NCBI GenBank assembly: GCA_949358305.1
Contig: OX442323.1
Span: 4,092,001 to 4,156,000, forward strand
DNA length: 64,000 nucleotides
DNA from: Strigamia acuminata
Lineage: Eukaryota; Arthropoda; Chilopoda; Geophilomorpha; Linotaeniidae
Direction of reading: 5' to 3'
Shown: positions 22,090 to 33,000 of the stretch, one piece after another
How positions within the stretch are numbered: position 1 is the stretch's first letter
How the letters are laid out: each line of letters opens with the position of its first letter
The notes under the pieces: generated by a model
What the model was told of the DNA's origin: nothing
Seen by the model: only the letters and a program-made list of their open reading frames with translations
The model's database searches: none
Made by a program: the position numbers and the translations under genes

Positions 22090-23560
22090 GAAAGACGGTT
22101 ACGATGTCAAAACAGACGATGCTCCCTGATTGGCTGCTTTGAATCCAAGTTCAAATTATTTCACACTGAGTTGCAGCGCCGCTCTGATGGGAACAAATTG
22201 CGATGCTTTTCCGTCGGCATAGCAACGTTTGTGTTCTTCATTCCATTTCTCTCCCGCTTCGTCGTTTGCTCTCGTTTGCTCTCAGATTCGTGCACTTCAT
22301 ATTTTCCACATCTTTCATTCCTTTTTTTGATCGGATTCATGAAGAATTTTCTCATTCCAGATCAAGGAACCGAATTGTGAGAGCTAATGGTTTGATTTTC
22401 CGCATTTTCGTTAATATTTTCTTTTCGTTTCTCGAAAATGTCAGGGTTAGGGTTAGCATTTAGTGTTAACAGTGATTCATTTGTTTATTTATTTCTGGAA
22501 AGATGGTGACAAATCATCTGGTGTTGTAACATTCACCAATTGAAAAAAAAATTGTTTTAACATAATGCATTCCGGATTTTTAAGGAAAAAAATGTATATT
22601 TTTCATTCCAGAACTGGCAATGAGGTTCTTTTAATGTTCTAATGTTGTCTAACTTGAATTTCTTTTCTACCAGAGATAATTAATGTTTCCTTTGAATTTT
22701 TAGTGTTTTGCTTCATAATAGTGTTTATATCAGGTTTTTACATGCTGGTTCTACTATATTGCTATTTGAGTATGGGGGTGTAAAATCCAACTCTCTACCT
22801 CCTCGTGGTCACCCCTGGGTCAAGCAAAAAGAGAGCTCTGGTCATAACAGAGTTGGTATTGTAGGCCTGCACTCCATTTACTGTACACAAGTGTGGGTGT
22901 AGCATTTACTAATTGTTATGCAATTTTGATATCTGTGATCTTCCACTACGTTTTTATTTTTGTCATATTTTTCCATAATTTTCCATATTTTTCTCTAATC
23001 TTGCTTTCTGCAATCCTGCTGATTTGGAAGTACCTTACAGATGGGTCTTGAAGTCCATCTGGTGATCTTATTCAGGCCCAAATTTTCTAACTTCGTCTTG
23101 TTGAAACTTGCTCTTGCTCTCAATCTCGGATGGTTTTCTTGTAAAATAATATCGGTAGGCCTTTTGATGGGCGTTTGTTTTGGCTAAATCTAATTGCAAC
23201 TTTTACTGGTTCTTTATAGTTGCTTTACTGATTTGCTAATGACTTTTTAGCTGCAAATTTGTTTGAACGTTCTTTAATGGAATCTTTCTTGCGCATTATC
23301 TTGCAGATGTTTAACATTTCCAAATGAGCAAATGGCCAAAGCAAATGTCAGTTTAGTTGCTGTCTCAAAAAATGGGCTAAAATGTCACATAATGCATCTT
23401 TCTTTTCCTCGATGATGGAAAACATACTTCTGGTGATGCCTGTAATTTTCTGTATTAATCCCCTTAACAATACAATATACTATGCGAACAATAATCGGTT
23501 ATGAACAACATTGTCAGTTGCTTTTCGCTAATAACTATTCAATTCAGAATGTAATACTTT
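22090..23560. other. No recognisable gene
   Basis: AT-rich sequence with only short frames. A moderately GC-rich patch at about 22770-22910 looks like eroded repeat sequence, but I cannot assign it. Confidence 0.4.
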
Positions 23561-23584
23561 AGCTTCATTGAAGAACCGATTCGA

Positions 23585-23612
23585 GTTGTTGTTGTTGTTG
23601 CTGTTGCTTTTT
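23585..23612. repeat. GTT/CAA microsatellite
   Basis: Short run of GTT triplets with one GCT. Confidence 0.85.
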
Positions 23613-23831
23613 TGGCATTATATCGTGCCATTTGTTGAGTCTTTCTAACTCCCTAACTATAAAGACAAGCAGAAGTCTAATAGTGTCGTGATAAAGTGTA
23701 TCCAAACTTCTAACTGGTTGGGCTGTAGTATTCCGTTTTAGGTTTAAGACTTCTTGACAAATTGTGTTGTGTATTGCGCACAACAATGAACTGATGCTGA
23801 CACTGAATTTGGAATCACGTTTATTAATTCT

Positions 23832-24068
23832 TTACATATATCTTTTTTGATTTCGTTTTTCTATAAATGACATAAACAGCACTTCATTAGAACCAACTTG
23901 AGTTTGTCCAAAAAGTTTTTCTAATTGGGCTATTGATAATCTCGAAAACTAAAAAAAAAATAAAATAAAAGATGAAAAAAAAAATGATTTACTTTACTAA
24001 CTCTGGCCAGTAGGCAGTTTGTTCAGCCGGTGTTGATTCAATGAAGAAATCTGTTTCTGAGCGTCTCC
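23832..24068 (-). pseudogene. Two 3'-terminal exons of an unidentified gene
   Basis: Minus strand. One exon starts at about 24068 and ends at 23998 with donor GTAAAG (…TAYWPEL). The next runs 23948-23832 after a T-rich tract and AG (FSRLSIAQLEKLFGQ... ending KRYM and a stop), and an AATAAA follows about 10 bases later. The splice is in phase 0. I do not recognise the protein. The first exon joins directly onto methyltransferase-derived sequence. Confidence 0.4.
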
Positions 24069-24240
24069 TGAAATGGAATAGTAATCTATAAGTAAAACTT
24101 TGGACGAATAAGCTAGGAATTCGTGATTTGCTAATAATAATAATAATCCAAACCCATTTTATGCATGTAAAACCCGCATTTTCAAAGTGTGTTTTTAAAG
24201 AATTCTGCACCGGTGGGCCTACATTGTCCATAAGTTATAA
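24069..24240 (-). pseudogene. Third methyltransferase-like fragment (exon 3 and intron 3)
   Basis: Minus-strand sequence matching exon 3 from MDNVGPPVQNS through CIKW, then an uninterrupted intron 3 and the start of exon 4 (GAGACGC). It lacks the hAT element present in copy 1, so it shows the intron before insertion. Homology stops about 20 bases into exon 4. Confidence 0.8.
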
Positions 24241-24254
24241 TTACTACGATTTGT

Positions 24255-24760
24255 CAGATTAAATTTTTTTAAGATAACAGACCATTTATTTCCGTACGCC
24301 TTGAACCCAGCATAAAGATTTCCTTTTCTTCTGGCGTCCAATATTCGTGGAGTGCGACGTCGCGCCAACCCATGTAGTTTTTAACTGTTCGAACGTTAGG
24401 ATGATACGACACTGGATGATTGATACTTTATTCAAAATACACAGGGTTAAATATAGCGATGCTTGTGAATTTTGAGGCACTCATCCTCCGAAACCTTTGA
24501 TGACATGCATTCGTCCGCACACCGTTGAGCTTAAACAACAAATAATAAAAAATAAACTAAAGAAAAAAAGAAATATATTTTTAATATTACCGAAGGTGAG
24601 CTTTAAATGTGACTGGCCTTTTTTAATTAACTTTTTAACTTCTTCTCTAGATAGGTTGCGACTACCACTATCAAAACCCTCTCTGGGCATACTGCTTTTA
24701 TTCTTTTTTAACATGGCAATTATCTTTGTCCAATAATTCACTGTTCTACTCTTCAACTGA
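24255..24760 (-). pseudogene. Degraded gene fragment with SANT/Myb-like region
   Basis: Minus strand. One block (about 24756-24590) reads SRTVNYWTKIIAMLKKNK... and ends at a GTAATA donor. A second (about 24420-24255) reads GWRDVALHEYWTPEEKEIF, then after a one-base frame change FKAYGNKWSVILKKF, a pattern of spaced Trp/aromatic residues like a SANT/Myb helix bundle. The frameshift and internal stops indicate decay. Family assignment is tentative. Confidence 0.4.
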
Positions 24761-24776
24761 AGCTGTAGAATGTCAA

Positions 24777-24799
24777 ATCTATCTATCTATCTATCTATT
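24777..24799. repeat. ATCT microsatellite
   Basis: Five to six ATCT repeats. Confidence 0.85.
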
Positions 24800-24969
24800 A
24801 AATTCCTGATCTTTCATAACACTCAGAATTTTATTAACCTTTATAAATCGCTTAAGAATAAATATTTCTAACATGTGGTAGCAAAATTGTCTCCGCAATC
24901 CATGCAATTTGATCGCTTCTTACAAAACTCTATCTATTAAAATGAAAAAATAAGTCAATAGTTCTAAAT

Positions 24970-25228
24970 ATAATAAACTCCCCCCCGTTATCACTTTGAA
25001 GCGTTTTCAAACGTTTTTCCGTTTGCGTCTCGTGTCGCTCTTTGCAGGCAAGATTCGCACCATTGTCTGTCTGCTCCAGTCGTCTACGAAGGTTAGGATG
25101 TACTTTGATCCCCCCAGTGACTCAGGTCTCATCGGTCCCATCAGATCCACGTGCCGTAGGTCCATTATCGTCTTGTGTGGTTTTCGGGTTAGCTTTCCCT
25201 TAATATACGAATAATCGTCTTCAATCAC
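24970..25228 (-). pseudogene. Copia-type integrase fragment
   Basis: Minus-strand frame with RHVDLMGPMRPESLGG, YILTFVDDWSRQ and, at its end, LQSDNGGEF, the core of a copia integrase (first and second catalytic Asp). The rest of the element is missing. It abuts the resumed tail exon of gene copy 1. Confidence 0.85.
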
Positions 25229-25233
25229 TTGTT

Positions 25234-25431
25234 AGTCATTCCCAATCAGTTATTAGCCGTCCTCAATCAGGTACCGGTATTAATCGTCATGACTCGCGTC
25301 GTAATTATACATAAACAGATAATGGATGGGGTTGGGCCCGTCAATTAGATGCTAATAACACTCTTCGAGTAAATGCTCATCGACAACGGAGAGGAAGTGA
25401 TGATGGTAATGGCTGTTGCGTACTTCTGTAG
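25234..25431 (+). pseudogene. Methyltransferase-like gene copy 1, 3' tail
   Basis: Continuation of exon 4 after the transposon block: VSHSQSVISRPQSGTGIN, then an in-frame TAA (25312-25314), then NGWGWARQ…RRGSDDGNGCCVLL and TAG at 25429-25431. It aligns with 39210-39439 of copy 2. Despite the stop the frame is kept to the end and the terminal CAAX box CVLL is preserved, so the decay is recent. Confidence 0.85.
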
Positions 25432-25589
25432 AGCAAGTTTTTATACAATGAATAAAATCTGGAAAAATTACAGAAGGTGTTATTATTAATTTCAATTTTG
25501 TAACTTGGATATTGTGTAATATTTTACATGCAAAAACGTTCATATCTCTTAATCCGTCATTACACAAGTAACACAATGAACGATTGTAC

Positions 25590-26212
25590 TGTGACCAGCT
25601 GCCCCTGCGCACGGGTCGCTGCACTGCAACGGCAATGCACTTGGCGCAGCTCCAGCGCCTCTCGTATCTCGCGCAGCCTGTTGCGGTCCCCCGCAACCAG
25701 GTGGAGCTGCGGGCCTTTGGTCAAGCAGGATCGGGCCCCGGAAGTCGCCCTTCCGGAAGTGGTTGGTCCCCGTAGGGACAAGAGAGTTGTTGATCAACCA
25801 GCAAGGCGAACGGTCGTGTTGCGACCGCCTCCGAAACTGGCTATTGAGATAACCCAAACTATCGGCGTGGCGATGATATCGCCCGCCGGGACCTGAGCGT
25901 CCAGTTGCGCCACGTCCGCCGGACGTTAACCGTAACTTCGGCGGCGTGGCCCAAAACCGATTACCGACCTCGTGTGTCATGGCGGCCGATGGCCGCCGTG
26001 CCACGCGGTCTGATTAGGGACGGTTCGAAGGAACCGCCGCCTTGGGAAATACACTATGGGACACTACAATCATACCCCTAGACATCTAATAAAGCCATAA
26101 CTAAAACTATATTGTGTCTCCGTGTATTTCGTGGTTTGTTTTATCGTGTGTGTTGCGTCCAGCGCCTCCGTGGCTCTCCCCCGACCACGTGGCGTCCGTC
26201 CGAACACTCACA
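25590..26212 (+). repeat. Gypsy 5' LTR
   Basis: 623 bp, TGTGACC...ACTCACA, with AATAAA in its 3' part (near 26090). Identical by eye to the 3' LTR. Confidence 0.96.
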
Positions 26213-26214
26213 AT

Positions 26215-26232
26215 TGTGGGCCCGTCCAGGAT
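26215..26232 (+). other. Gypsy primer binding site, tRNA-Pro-like
   Basis: TGTGGGCCCGTCCAGGAT, two bases inside the LTR, matches 15 of 18 bases of the tRNA-Pro type primer site I know (TGGGGGCTCGTCCGGGAT). The tRNA identity is inference. Confidence 0.5.
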
Positions 26233-28436
26233 TTTGAATTCTCTTGCGAATACTATTCTAATTTACTGATTGTGTGAAGCACAATATTAAATGAATTTTT
26301 TCTTTCAACTAGAGGGGGAAATTTCCTTGGTCATGATTGTGATAGGGGGTCAGCAGGCGAAACGGCCGCTAATCGCTGACCATTGGACCCTGATCAGACA
26401 AAAATTGGTGGCTTTGCATGTCCAGCTTGCCTGGGTACTGGCAAGCCGGGACTTACACTAGCCACACTTTCCAACGGTCTTCTATTCCTTTCTAGCTTAG
26501 CCTAAAAAACTGAGTGGTTGGGAGGGGAATATAATTCCAAACCTTCTTTATTATTTCTATTTCTTGGTGCGCAGCCCAAGTAAAAGTAATGGAACAGTCT
26601 GCAGCGTATTCAAACTCGATTCGTGGAGGAGGCGCGCTGGTGGCCACCAGCAAACCAAATCCCACGGGGGAGAAGCGGTCATATTCCAGGTGCCACGCTG
26701 CAATCACTGGTTCCATTATGGGCCGGGCGAGGAGGCGATGTTGAACTGAGCTTTGAGTGACATCAAATTTCTTGTAGGACGTTTAGTCGCTTGGATGCAG
26801 GTTGCTAGCTTAGTGGTCGCTGGCGCGGGAACAGTCACGTGCGGTGAGTTGGCGTGTAGTTGGACCCGAGTGGCAGCGAAGTGTCCGCACACATGGGAAG
26901 ACTGCCTTGTTTTTTGTTGCGACTCATAATTTATGGGTTGCGTTGTGGCTGCTCAAGGCGCTCATCCGGGTTCACATCGGTCATAATCCTACCCTGTCCC
27001 GTGTACTGGTTGGTAGGCAACTGCAAGTTAACGTATTTAACCCAAGAGTTGCTGAAATTGGGACACGGACAGCAGGGAGAGCTGCCGGAGGTACGGGGAT
27101 ACCGATGGTGAAGTGCTCAAATGGCACAGAGAGTTCGTTAGGGCGTAGGAACGATATCTGTGCGTTCAGGTAGCTACCAACTTTGAAAAAAGATTGGGAA
27201 TCTAGCCTGTAACTTTTGTTTCTGAATTTTATTCACTCTTGCTTGATTTCTGGGCTACTGCAGTTTGTTAAAGGACTGTGCTCAAACCACAGTCTGGAGC
27301 AATCTCTGTAATTTGGAAATTAGTTGTTTTTACATCTTTTTCATTTTTTACTTTTTCTCTAAACTTCCCTATCTATGATTTTCATGGTTTTCTTGGGACT
27401 CCACACCTGACAGCGGTAATAATCACCTCAAATGCCGGGTTGTATACAGCGTCAAATGGAGGGCGATATGGCTTCACAATGGCGGCTGAAGGGTGGGACC
27501 CAAGGCGACTAGGGACAGAAGATGCATTTCCTTCTTACTTTAAGTGCAACTGACTGTTCCACAAAAAACACCATTTCATTGGGATGAACAGACATCTCAG
27601 TGTAGGCACGTTTCTGTCGAAAGGCAGCCTCGTGCAGACTGGAATGAGTCTCCGAAAGGGGTGAGCGGGCGCGTTTGTTGGTCTCTTGGGGCAGAAGAAG
27701 AGATTGCAACAATATCCCCGTAGTGTAAATATCTGCAAAAACCTTCTGCTAAAAATTGGAACTTTTTGGGTGTCTTTTAGATTAAAAAACACCCAGTATT
27801 TTGTAATTTTTTATTTTTATTTTCTTATCTTTCTTCCTCTGTTTCTTCTTGCGAGGCATCAAGAATCGGTTTGTCTGCGCGCTAGCGCGGTTTGATTTTG
27901 TTATTTGTTGCTAACAATGATAAAATTAACTGGTTTGAAAATTTCGAAGTTCTACAGACATGATTTCGTGCTTTTTTAGAAAAGCACAAAAGTCATGTTT
28001 TTGTGGAATCAGACCATTTTGATCTGGTTCAGAACTTCTAGTTCCAAACCGAAAAATCACTATTGTTTTTTCAAAAAGTGTTGTTTTTTCTGCAGAAATG
28101 TAGGAATTGGAACATTAAAACGGTCGAAATTTTGTTTTTATTTTAAAAATCAAACATGGCGACTGGAAAGACAATAGAAAAACATGTGGAAATCTCGGAA
28201 TTTTCGAGAATGATTGGAATTTCAAATTTCGACATTTTCTTGGAACTCTGGGAAATTGATTCTATAAATTATTTTAATTTTCTACCAATGGGAAACCAGG
28301 GGGGGGAAGTGACATCACTAATCCCTCTCCCAAGAATGGCTACTTGAGCCTAATCTCCTGTCTCCTCATTGGTCGTGACTTAATTCCACTTGTTCACCTT
28401 GCAAGCTGCGGTCCTGCTTTTGGTCACATTGTGTCA
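26233..28436 (+). other. Gypsy leader, about 2.2 kb
   Basis: Long stretch between primer site and the gag ATG with no credible ORF on either strand. It is long for a gypsy leader and contains many ATGs, so cap-dependent scanning to gag would be difficult; splicing or internal initiation would be needed. Confidence 0.6.
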
Positions 28437-30038
28437 ATGCCAGCGACCAGAACTGGTAAGACCACGTGGGACTCTCCTGCACCTAATTCTTTCACACCCG
28501 CAACGGATTCAGATTTGAACGACTCGGATAATAATTCGATTGCTTCTTCAAACGACAATATGTCAAGTCCTAAAGTTAAATTGTTGGATCAAGCGATGCT
28601 TGAAACGACTTGCAACGTCTTTAATCTAGTTATCGATGATATGACAACCTACGAAGTGTGGGAAGACACGCTTCTGAAAGTAGCCGATCACTTGGTGGAA
28701 CTCCAAGACAAATCGGATAGCACTATGCGTCAATTAACGCAAACGCGCACGGAATTCGGTGATATTAGCGACCGGTTAACTCATGCTTTGCAGGAGTTAG
28801 ACTCTGCGAAATTATCGAATGAAAGCTTGTTGAAGATGATAGCTAGTCAAAAAGCTATCGTTGACAGCGTGGTGGCGGCTGGACAATCGAATTTGAGAGC
28901 ACAATCTGCAATCTCAAACACGATTTCTCCCACCGTGACAACACCAAACTCTGGATCCAGCACAGGCTCAACGCCTACGACTGGAAATCCTCTTTTTCTG
29001 GCTTGGGGAGAAAAGTTTCTTCACAAAACTGACCAGGCTATGCCTGCTCCCAGGCCAATGGATGAAGTAGAGCTAAGTAAACGAGTCAAATCCATTGGAA
29101 TTGAAGCGTTTGCAGGGGACAAAACGAAAGCTAAGTCTTTCCTTATTGATTTAAAACGTTCTCTACGCTTTGCTTTGCCCTATCTGAACCAAGTGCTTGC
29201 TGAGCATTTGTTTAAGTTTTTCCGAGGAGATGCGGCCACATGGTTCTCTTCTCATGCCAAAACGAATTGGGAGGAATTCGAACATGAATTTATCACCCAT
29301 TTTCGTCCGAGCGATGCGCTGCTTTTAGCAGAAATCGCTAAAACACAGCAACTGTCTCATGAGTCTGCCACCCAAGTGGTGATAAGACTCGAGAAGTTAT
29401 ACGCTCAATTGACTATTCCTGTGCACGAGAGCCAGCAAATTCAAAAAGTGCTGGCAATTCTGCGCCCAGCGGCCAAAAACATGGTCGCAAATGCCATTAA
29501 TTTGGAGAACACTTGGGCGTCGCTCAGGAGAGCCTGCATTGCTACGGAGGCCGCGATCATAAATCAGGAAACTGTGACAAATGCAGCAATCATTGAGGCG
29601 GCAAAAACAGAAACTGTTACGCCAATTCAAAAATCCAACCAGCAAATGGTAACAATACCAAATGCTGCGGGTGGAGATAAACCGAAATTTGTTCCGTTTG
29701 GATTGAGAAATCCAAACAATAGAACACTGTTCCCTGCGCCTAAAAATGCTGCGATAGCAGCAACAAAGGCCGCAGAAGGCAACGAGAAGGCGCTAGTCCC
29801 GAGCAATAGGCTCAAAGATTATGCGACCAAACCAAGAGTTGGCGGTTGCTGGGGCTGCGGTGGCGCACACTTTGAAAGGGATTGCCCCCTTAAAGTGGAA
29901 GCCGCTAAAGCAGCAATGGAAACAATCGCCGCTGCCCAACACAGCATGATGCAGGCTATGCTTGCAGCCAATGAATTTGGTGGCTGGCCTGACATGGCGG
30001 GAAACGAGGAGTCGCAGTCGACAGAAACCCCCGAGTAA
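28437..30038 (+). CDS. Gypsy Gag
   Basis: 533 residues from the first ATG of the frame (28437, MPATRTGK). The frame is open from 28344 but has no earlier ATG. A Ser/Asp/Asn-rich N-terminus and a predicted coiled segment are followed by a retrotransposon Gag domain (FRGDAATWFSSHAKTNWEEF..., residues about 230-350) and one zinc knuckle CWGCGGAHFERDC (CX2CX3HX4C) near residue 480. It overlaps the Pol frame by 64 bases (29975-30038), and a -1 slippery site lies in the overlap. Confidence 0.93.
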   Translation: MPATRTGKTTWDSPAPNSFTPATDSDLNDSDNNSIASSNDNMSSPKVKLLDQAMLETTCNVFNLVIDDMTTYEVWEDTLLKVADHLVELQDKSDSTMRQLTQTRTEFGDISDRLTHALQELDSAKLSNESLLKMIASQKAIVDSVVAAGQSNLRAQSAISNTISPTVTTPNSGSSTGSTPTTGNPLFLAWGEKFLHKTDQAMPAPRPMDEVELSKRVKSIGIEAFAGDKTKAKSFLIDLKRSLRFALPYLNQVLAEHLFKFFRGDAATWFSSHAKTNWEEFEHEFITHFRPSDALLLAEIAKTQQLSHESATQVVIRLEKLYAQLTIPVHESQQIQKVLAILRPAAKNMVANAINLENTWASLRRACIATEAAIINQETVTNAAIIEAAKTETVTPIQKSNQQMVTIPNAAGGDKPKFVPFGLRNPNNRTLFPAPKNAAIAATKAAEGNEKALVPSNRLKDYATKPRVGGCWGCGGAHFERDCPLKVEAAKAAMETIAAAQHSMMQAMLAANEFGGWPDMAGNEESQSTETPE

Positions 30039-30053
30039 CTGACGACTGCGCTC
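29999..30053 (+). promoter_or_regulatory. Candidate -1 ribosomal frameshift signal (slippery site + hairpin)
   Basis: In the Gag reading frame the heptamer G GGA AAC stands at 29999-30005, a canonical XXXYYYZ -1 slippery sequence. Seven bases later is an 8-bp perfect stem, CGCAGTCG (30013-30020) with CGACTGCG (30043-30050), extended by GAG/CTC across a one-base bulge. A -1 slip moves ribosomes into the Pol frame, which is open from 29975. Confidence 0.75.
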
Positions 30054-30061
30054 TCACTATT

Positions 30062-33000
30062 GTGTTGATTCCAATGGAAGAAGACATGGAGGATGCGCTA
30101 TTTGATGACATTTCATCCACAGAGCCAGATCCTCGCGTGGTTTTTTCCACAGAACCTGAAATCGATCATGTTAACGTTGCTTTAAAGACAGGAAAGAGTA
30201 TTACTCCCCTGCCTTACTTCAAAGCAACACTAAACGGCTTAAAAGTCACCGCTCTGATGGATACTGGGGCAACCCATAGGTACATCAGCGGAGGAATGCT
30301 TAAAAAGCTAAACCTCTTGCACTTTATGACTCCATTTTTAGAAAATCGAGTTGTATACACTGGCGATAGACCAACACGTCCAATCGGAACAATCACATTG
30401 CCACTCAAGTGGCGGGGTGGTGAAATCCCTGTGACATTTACTGTTCTTCCATCAGCTTCCAAATTTATATTATTAGGTTGCTCTTGGATTATCGAAAATA
30501 GGATTGTTCTCAATCTAACAGATCGAGAATATTTCTTTCTTGATTTTCCACATGACACATTTCCCTTCGACGACCCACCATCGCCTGAAGAACTTGGAAA
30601 TGCAATAATGGATCGATGGGATGCTTTGGTTGCAGAATCAAAGTCACCTTCTGTCTCCACGGCTGATTTGAGCCAGAGACTGTTAGCAAAAAGCAATTTG
30701 TCACCAAGGCAGAGATCTCAAATCTTAACTCTTGTAGAAAAATACAGACATGTGTTTAGTGACAAAGCTGGCTGCCACCCCACGTTGGAACATCCAATTC
30801 CGACTGGAGATGCACCTTCATTTCGATGCAAAGACCGACCAATGAATCCCAAGAAAGCTGAGATTTATCGCGAATTGGTTGCTGAATTGCTGAGAGATGG
30901 TTGGGCCGAACCTTGCGAGGGGAGTTATAAAAATCCCCCCGTGATTGTTGCAAAGAAAGACGGAGGGTACCGCCTCTGTATTGACTTTCGCTGGCTAAAT
31001 AAGATCACAATTGAGGACGTCTACCAGATGCCCTCAATTTCTATGATTTTGGCCTGTTTAGGTGGAAAAAAGTTCTTTTCTACTTTGGATTTAACTAAAG
31101 GTTATTACCAAATAAAACTTAAATCAAGTGACAAGAAGAAAACTGCTTTTTCTACTTCTGATGGAACATACCAATTTACTCGTATGCCCTTCGGACTGTG
31201 CAATGCACCCAGTGCATTTCAAAGAATGATGGATCAAGTTCTTGGAACTGCACAACACAAGTGGGCACTCGCTTACCTCGATGATATTATCATTTTTAGC
31301 GACTCATTTGAAGAACACCTTCAGCATTTAGATGACATATTGTCAAAATTAGATAAAAACAAATTGACAGCGAGTCCGTCAAAGTCATTTATTTGCCCTG
31401 AAGAATTAAACTTTCTTGGTTTCACGATGTCAAATGGGGGTTATAGCCCAAACAACGACAAAGTGGAAGCAATTTTAAATTATCCGACCCCTTCCAGTAT
31501 AAAACAGCTTCAGCGTTTTATTGGGATGGTGGGTTTCTATGCTGCTCTAATTCCAAAACTGAGTATTACTCAAAAACCATTTTTTGCCCTTTTAAAGAAA
31601 GATACAAAATGGGAATGGTCTGAAGAGTGCAATGTTGCTTTCGAATATCTGAAAAACCAGCTTGCAAAAGGAATTGTGCTACCTCTGCCTGATTTCGCTC
31701 GCAACTTTACCATCCATACAGATGCTAGTGGCGGCGGGCTCGGTGCAGTCCTCATGCAACTGGATGACCATGGTGCTTTAAGACCAGTTGCGTACGCCAG
31801 CAGAACTCTGCAAGGCGCGGAAAACAACTACAGCACCACTGATTTGGAATGTTTAGCTGTGGTTTGGGCTGTTGATAAGTTCAAACCATACATTGAATAT
31901 TCTGAGTACCAAGTTGAGACTGACCATCATGCTCTGAGATTTCTCATGACAATGGAAAACCCAGCTGGAAGACTGGCTAGGTGGGCAATGAAATTGCAGA
32001 ATGAAAATTTCACCATCAAGTACCGAAAAGGCACCGACAATCAAGTCGCGGATGCCTTATCCAGAGTCTCTCTTGATAATGGCAATCCGTTAGAAGGAAA
32101 AGCAACTCTAACAGAGATTATAGAGCCTGTTGCTCTAGCTTATCTCACAAATGAGACCGATTACCCGATGTCTTTCGAGAACATTATATTACAGCAGCGT
32201 GCAGATAAACATCTTTCAAAACTAATCGAATGGTTGGAATTGGATGATGGACAACCTCGACCAGAACTTCCTAAGTTCTTGGAAGAAAGGCAGTACGACT
32301 GCACACTCACTAGAAAAGGAATGCTTATTATTTATGCACCCTTTAAAACTGATTTCTTTGTGGAGGAAGAGGATTTGGGAATTGGATTTAAAATCTTTAT
32401 TCCACCATCTCTGCAACTCGCAGCACTTCAACTAATTCACGACCATCCGATGGCTGGTCACGGAGGAGTTGAAGTAACTCTAGAGCGATTGAAAAGAGTT
32501 TATTTCTGGCCTGGCATGCAAAAAGAAGTAAAACTTCATGTAGCAAGCTGCAATCGCTGCCAACGCTGCAAACCGATTCAGAGAAAACCAAAGGGATTGA
32601 TGGTCCCAACTTCTCCAAAAATTGGTCGTTTTGAGAAGATAGGAATCGATCTAATAGGTCCATTACCTAGAACCTCGAACAGAAATCGCTTCATTCTAGT
32701 TGTGGTGGATTATGCCACCGGCTGGATGGAAGCTACACCGCTGAGATCCGCCAAAATGACTGCAATTGCACCAATTTTAAAACGATTTTTCAGCTGTCAT
32801 GGGTGCCCCCGTTTCATGTTGAGCGATAATGGCCCCCAATTCATTTCTGACGTGTTTCAGACTCTCTGTGACGATGCAGGGGTTGTGCCAATTAAAGCAA
32901 CGCCTTACCATCCCCAGACTAACCTGACTGAGCGCGTAAACAGGAATATCAAGATTATGCTTCGAATTTTTACATTTGAGCACGATCACTGGGACAGATG

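Noticed and set aside
25549-26004. GC-rich frames inside the gypsy LTRs (up to 160 codons, both strands)
   Set aside because: Occur identically in both LTRs and reflect base composition; no domain recognised.
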